This document shows positions 61,994 to 64,000 of a DNA stretch of 64,000 bases, piece after piece. The number at the start of each line of letters is the position of its first letter. The first letter of the stretch is position 1. The notes under the pieces are model-generated. The model saw only the letters and a list, made by a program, of their open reading frames with translations. It searched no databases and was not told where the DNA came from. Source of the DNA: Mycobacterium sp. Lineage in GTDB: Bacteria > Actinomycetota > Actinomycetes > Mycobacteriales > Mycobacteriaceae. The stretch is from the NCBI GenBank assembly GCA_021732005.1, contig JAKFVT010000053.1:124001-188000 (forward strand). The letters are read 5' to 3'. Position numbers and translations under genes: made by a program.

Positions 61994-62695
61994 GTGGAGC
62001 TCACGCTGCAGCGCATTGGCGCATGGTGCGGAACGATCATGATCGTGCTGTACGGCACCTGCATGTCGGGGTTGGCGCGGCTGTTCCCGCCGATCTCGCC
62101 GGTGTGGTCGCCGACGGAAGTCGCCGACTTCTTCATCGACCACAAGATCTGGATCCGCATCGGTATCGCCGGCTGCCTGCTGACGTCGGTGATCGCCCTG
62201 CCGTTCCTGGCCACCATCGTGCTGCGGATCCGTCGCGTCGAAGGACGCTGGGGCATGTTGTCGATGACGCAGTTGTTCGCGGCGACGATATTCGTTCCGG
62301 CGCTGCTGTTTCCGTTCCTTGTGCTTGCCGCGGCGGCGTTTCGGCCCGAGAGCAGGTCGCCGGAGATCACCCAGGCGCTCAACGACGTCTTCTGGCTGAT
62401 GTTCATCGGCATCGTCGGCACGATCATCATGCAGAACATCACCCTGGCGATCGCGTCGTTCATCGACAGCACCGAACCGCAGACATTCCCCCGCTGGTAC
62501 GGCTACCTGAACCTGTGGGTAGCGCTGCTGTCGCTGCCCGGCTGCGTGGTGGTGGTGTTCAACGACGGCCCGCTGGCCTGGCACGGGGTGTTTGCGTTCT
62601 ACATCCCCGGGCTGGCGCTGACCGTGTGGATGTTCAGCACCACCTACGTGCTCAATCGCGGCATCAAGGCGCAGCAACGCGCCGAACAAGCATGA
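61994..62695 (+). CDS. Polytopic membrane protein of unknown function
   Basis: A 233-residue protein with about six membrane helices, including GTIMIVLYGTCMSGLARLF, ATIFVPALLFPFLVLAAAAF and MFIGIVGTIIMQNITLAIAS. I recognise no domain. It heads a three-gene operon with overlapping starts, followed by cytochrome c oxidase subunit III-like and subunit IV-like proteins, so a role in respiratory or nitric-oxide/oxygen-handling membranes is possible. GTG 61994 sits 7 nt behind TAAGGT. Confidence 0.75.
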   Translation: MELTLQRIGAWCGTIMIVLYGTCMSGLARLFPPISPVWSPTEVADFFIDHKIWIRIGIAGCLLTSVIALPFLATIVLRIRRVEGRWGMLSMTQLFAATIFVPALLFPFLVLAAAAFRPESRSPEITQALNDVFWLMFIGIVGTIIMQNITLAIASFIDSTEPQTFPRWYGYLNLWVALLSLPGCVVVVFNDGPLAWHGVFAFYIPGLALTVWMFSTTYVLNRGIKAQQRAEQA

Positions 62696-63273
62696 CGGCA
62701 GGCGCACCCACCACCGCCGGCCGCCGCATCCCGGGCGAACAGGGCACCTGGGTCTTCCTGCTCGGCGACATGTTGGTGTTCGCCGCCTTCTTCGCCACGT
62801 TCATGGTCGAAAGATCAAAAGCGCCAGAGGTTTTCGACGCCGCACGCAAGACGTTGCATGTCAACATCGGGTTGGTCAACACGCTGGTGCTGCTGACCAG
62901 CTCGCTGTTCGTGGTGGCGGCGATCGGTGGTCTGCGAACGGGTGCGCGGGCGATCGCCGCACGGGCACTGGTGATAGCGGCCGTCTGCGGTGTGGTGTTC
63001 GTGGCGCTGAAGGTGACCGAGTACGTCTTGCTGGTTCAGGACGGGCACACCGCGGGCGTCAATCACTTCTACCTGTACTACTTCATCCTCACCGGACTGC
63101 ACCTGCTGCACGTCTGCATCGGCATCCTGGTGCTGACGTTGATGATGACCCAGACTCGGCGCACCGAGCTGTCGGCGACCCGGCTGGCGGTCATCGAAGG
63201 CGGCGGCTGCTTCTGGCATCTTGTCGACCTGCTGTGGATCGTCCTGTTCCCTCTCCTGTACCTGGTGAGCTGA
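62692..63273 (+). CDS. Cytochrome c oxidase subunit III-like protein (NorE-like)
   Basis: A 193-residue five-helix protein of the haem-copper oxidase subunit III family. It begins EQGTWVFLLGDMLVFAAFFATFMVERS, the family's first helix. FILTGLHLLHVCIGILVLTLMM and FWHLVDLLWIVLFPLLYL are the conserved C-terminal helices with their His residues. The short length is like NorE and other orphan subunit III proteins. The ATG overlaps the upstream stop. No subunit I or II gene is in view, so it probably assists an oxidase or NO reductase encoded elsewhere. Confidence 0.88.
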   Translation: MTAGAPTTAGRRIPGEQGTWVFLLGDMLVFAAFFATFMVERSKAPEVFDAARKTLHVNIGLVNTLVLLTSSLFVVAAIGGLRTGARAIAARALVIAAVCGVVFVALKVTEYVLLVQDGHTAGVNHFYLYYFILTGLHLLHVCIGILVLTLMMTQTRRTELSATRLAVIEGGGCFWHLVDLLWIVLFPLLYLVS

Positions 63274-63536
63274 TGCTGCACTTGATGCGTAACCGGGCCG
63301 GGGCGAGCTGGCTGATCCTGGTAGCCGCCACGCTGGCGTCGTTCGCGCTGGGCGCCGACCACGGCACCGGCTCGCTGGTTGCCGTAGCGGTGCTGGGGAT
63401 CGCGGCAATCAAGGTGCGGCTGGTGGGTCTGGACTTCATGGAGTTGCGGCACGCGCCGATCCCGCTGCGAGTGGCGTTCGAGGTCTACTGCGTGGCGTTG
63501 TGGGCGCTGCTATCCGGCCTGTATCTGTGGCTGTGA
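63273..63536 (+). CDS. Prokaryotic cytochrome c oxidase subunit IV-like protein (NorF-like)
   Basis: An 87-residue protein with three membrane helices. SWLILVAATLASFALGADHG and VAVAVLGIAAIKVRLVGLDFMELRHAP carry the COX4_pro family pattern (xKxxLVxxxFMELRxAP), and ALWALLSGLYLWL ends it. The start overlaps the preceding stop (TGATG). With the subunit III-like gene it makes the NorE-NorF-like pair. Confidence 0.85.
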   Translation: MLHLMRNRAGASWLILVAATLASFALGADHGTGSLVAVAVLGIAAIKVRLVGLDFMELRHAPIPLRVAFEVYCVALWALLSGLYLWL

Positions 63537-63555
63537 CGCGTTCGCCCTGGGAGTG

Positions 63556-63783
63556 CTAATGACTCCCGTCGGGGTGCTTTCGCCAACCCAGGTAGCCGAC
63601 GACTACGCCGACGACGAGGTAGAGGCCGGCCCCCACCCAGAGCGACGTGGCGCTCCACGTCCGTCCCAGATAATGCGGCTCGTTGAACACCCCCGCCGCG
63701 ATCGTGAAACCAATGTTGGCGTGGACCAGTCCGGCACCGATGAGGAATCCGCATAGGAACTTGTAGAACTCACGCCTGCGCAC
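63556..63783 (-). CDS. Small membrane protein
   Basis: A 75-residue protein with two membrane helices. The N-terminus is basic (MRRREFYKFLCGFLIGAGLVHANIGF) and the C-terminal helix is WVGAGLYLVVGVVVGYLGW. No family is recognised. It is convergent with the oxidase-accessory operon, 19 nt from it. The ATG has no strong ribosome-binding site. Confidence 0.6.
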   Translation of the reverse strand: MRRREFYKFLCGFLIGAGLVHANIGFTIAAGVFNEPHYLGRTWSATSLWVGAGLYLVVGVVVGYLGWRKHPDGSH

Positions 63784-63985
63784 GACGATCCCTACACGTC
63801 AATGAGATTGGGCCCATGGAATACCCCCGATCCGCACGCTGCTGCACGATCAGGATTGCCCCGCGCCTGAGGTCGGAGTAGGGCAGAAGGTCCCTCAAGT
63901 CGACGGCCCACGGTGCAGAACGGCGGCGACCCGAGACTCGGCCGGTGACCAGCCCACGAACGATCGCCCGAATACACTTCCGTGG

Positions 63986-64000
63986 ATGGACGACCCAGGC
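63986..64000 (+). CDS. Possible start of a gene that runs off the window
   Basis: ATG 63986 lies 7 nt after TACACT (63973-63978), the same leaderless spacing seen at several genes in this window, and the frame is open for the five codons visible. Nothing can be said about the product. The preceding 200 nt (63784-63972) show no other gene I can support. Confidence 0.35.

Noticed and set aside
63792..63977. 61-codon minus-strand frame near the right edge
   Set aside because: No ribosome-binding site, Arg/Pro/Gly-rich composition and no recognisable similarity.
1..64000. Insertion sequences, prophage or integrative element
   Set aside because: No transposase, integrase, phage structural gene or long terminal repeats were recognised. 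The only repeats are the short one at 53.4 kb and the paralogous mmpL genes.

Overview
The window looks like chromosomal DNA of a mycobacterium, probably a rapidly growing, pigmented Mycolicibacterium-type species. The sequence is GC-rich with many GTG starts and ATGA/GTGA gene overlaps. It carries mycobacterial marker families: MmpS/MmpL exporters, DUF732 and DUF4185 secreted proteins, a PE-PPE-domain esterase, an F420-type nitroreductase and carotenoid genes. The stretch from tldE to a MarR gene (about 47.6-57.0 kb) has the gene content I remember for the M. tuberculosis interval Rv2314c-Rv2327, without the roc/ddaH genes that lie in its middle there.

Layout. 1-2.4 kb: carotenoid genes crtI and crtB (minus; crtB runs off the edge). 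2.7-7.6 kb: a Dpp-type peptide ABC operon with a fused double ATPase. 7.6-8.8 kb: an unusual repeat and cysteine-triplet protein, then an SDR. 8.8-13.3 kb: SRPBCC and DUF732 genes (minus) divergent from an mmpS-mmpL pair. 13.4-20.5 kb: small secreted proteins, a phosphotransferase-like protein, an SRPBCC protein, DUF4185, an HxlR-thioesterase-membrane protein operon, an ATPase gene remnant and DUF2237.

20.5-28.1 kb: two divergent operons that look like one organosulfur module. A glutamine synthetase-like ligase, an SsuD/SfnG-type flavin monooxygenase and an SfnB-type flavoprotein face a taurine-type ABC transporter (permease, binding protein, ATPase) with a second SfnB-type flavoprotein. 28.2-34.0 kb: two tandem mmpL paralogues without mmpS, then a TetR gene with two clear operators and a divergent F420-type reductase. 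35.2-40.8 kb: a Wadjet/Ept (JetABC, MksFEB) condensin operon with no JetD nuclease gene beside it. 40.9-47.6 kb: PE-PPE esterase, lipoprotein, oxidoreductase, CsbD-like and DUF6131 stress-type proteins, one CAU-anticodon tRNA, a GAF protein, a threonine-aldolase-type enzyme and an AhpD-like protein.

47.6-57.0 kb: tldD/tldE back-to-back with the uspABC sugar importer from an 18-bp intergenic region, then an ECF transporter operon (EcfT plus a membrane-EcfA-EcfA' fusion) and a divergent MarR gene. 57.0-64.0 kb: MFS exporter, bestrophin-like channel, VIT-family metal transporter, a long acyl-CoA dehydrogenase and a small haem-copper-oxidase-accessory operon.

A recurring theme is leaderless expression. 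At least eight starts sit 6-7 nt behind a TANNNT -10 hexamer, three of them inside or beside inverted repeats. No insertion sequence, prophage, CRISPR array or rRNA was seen.
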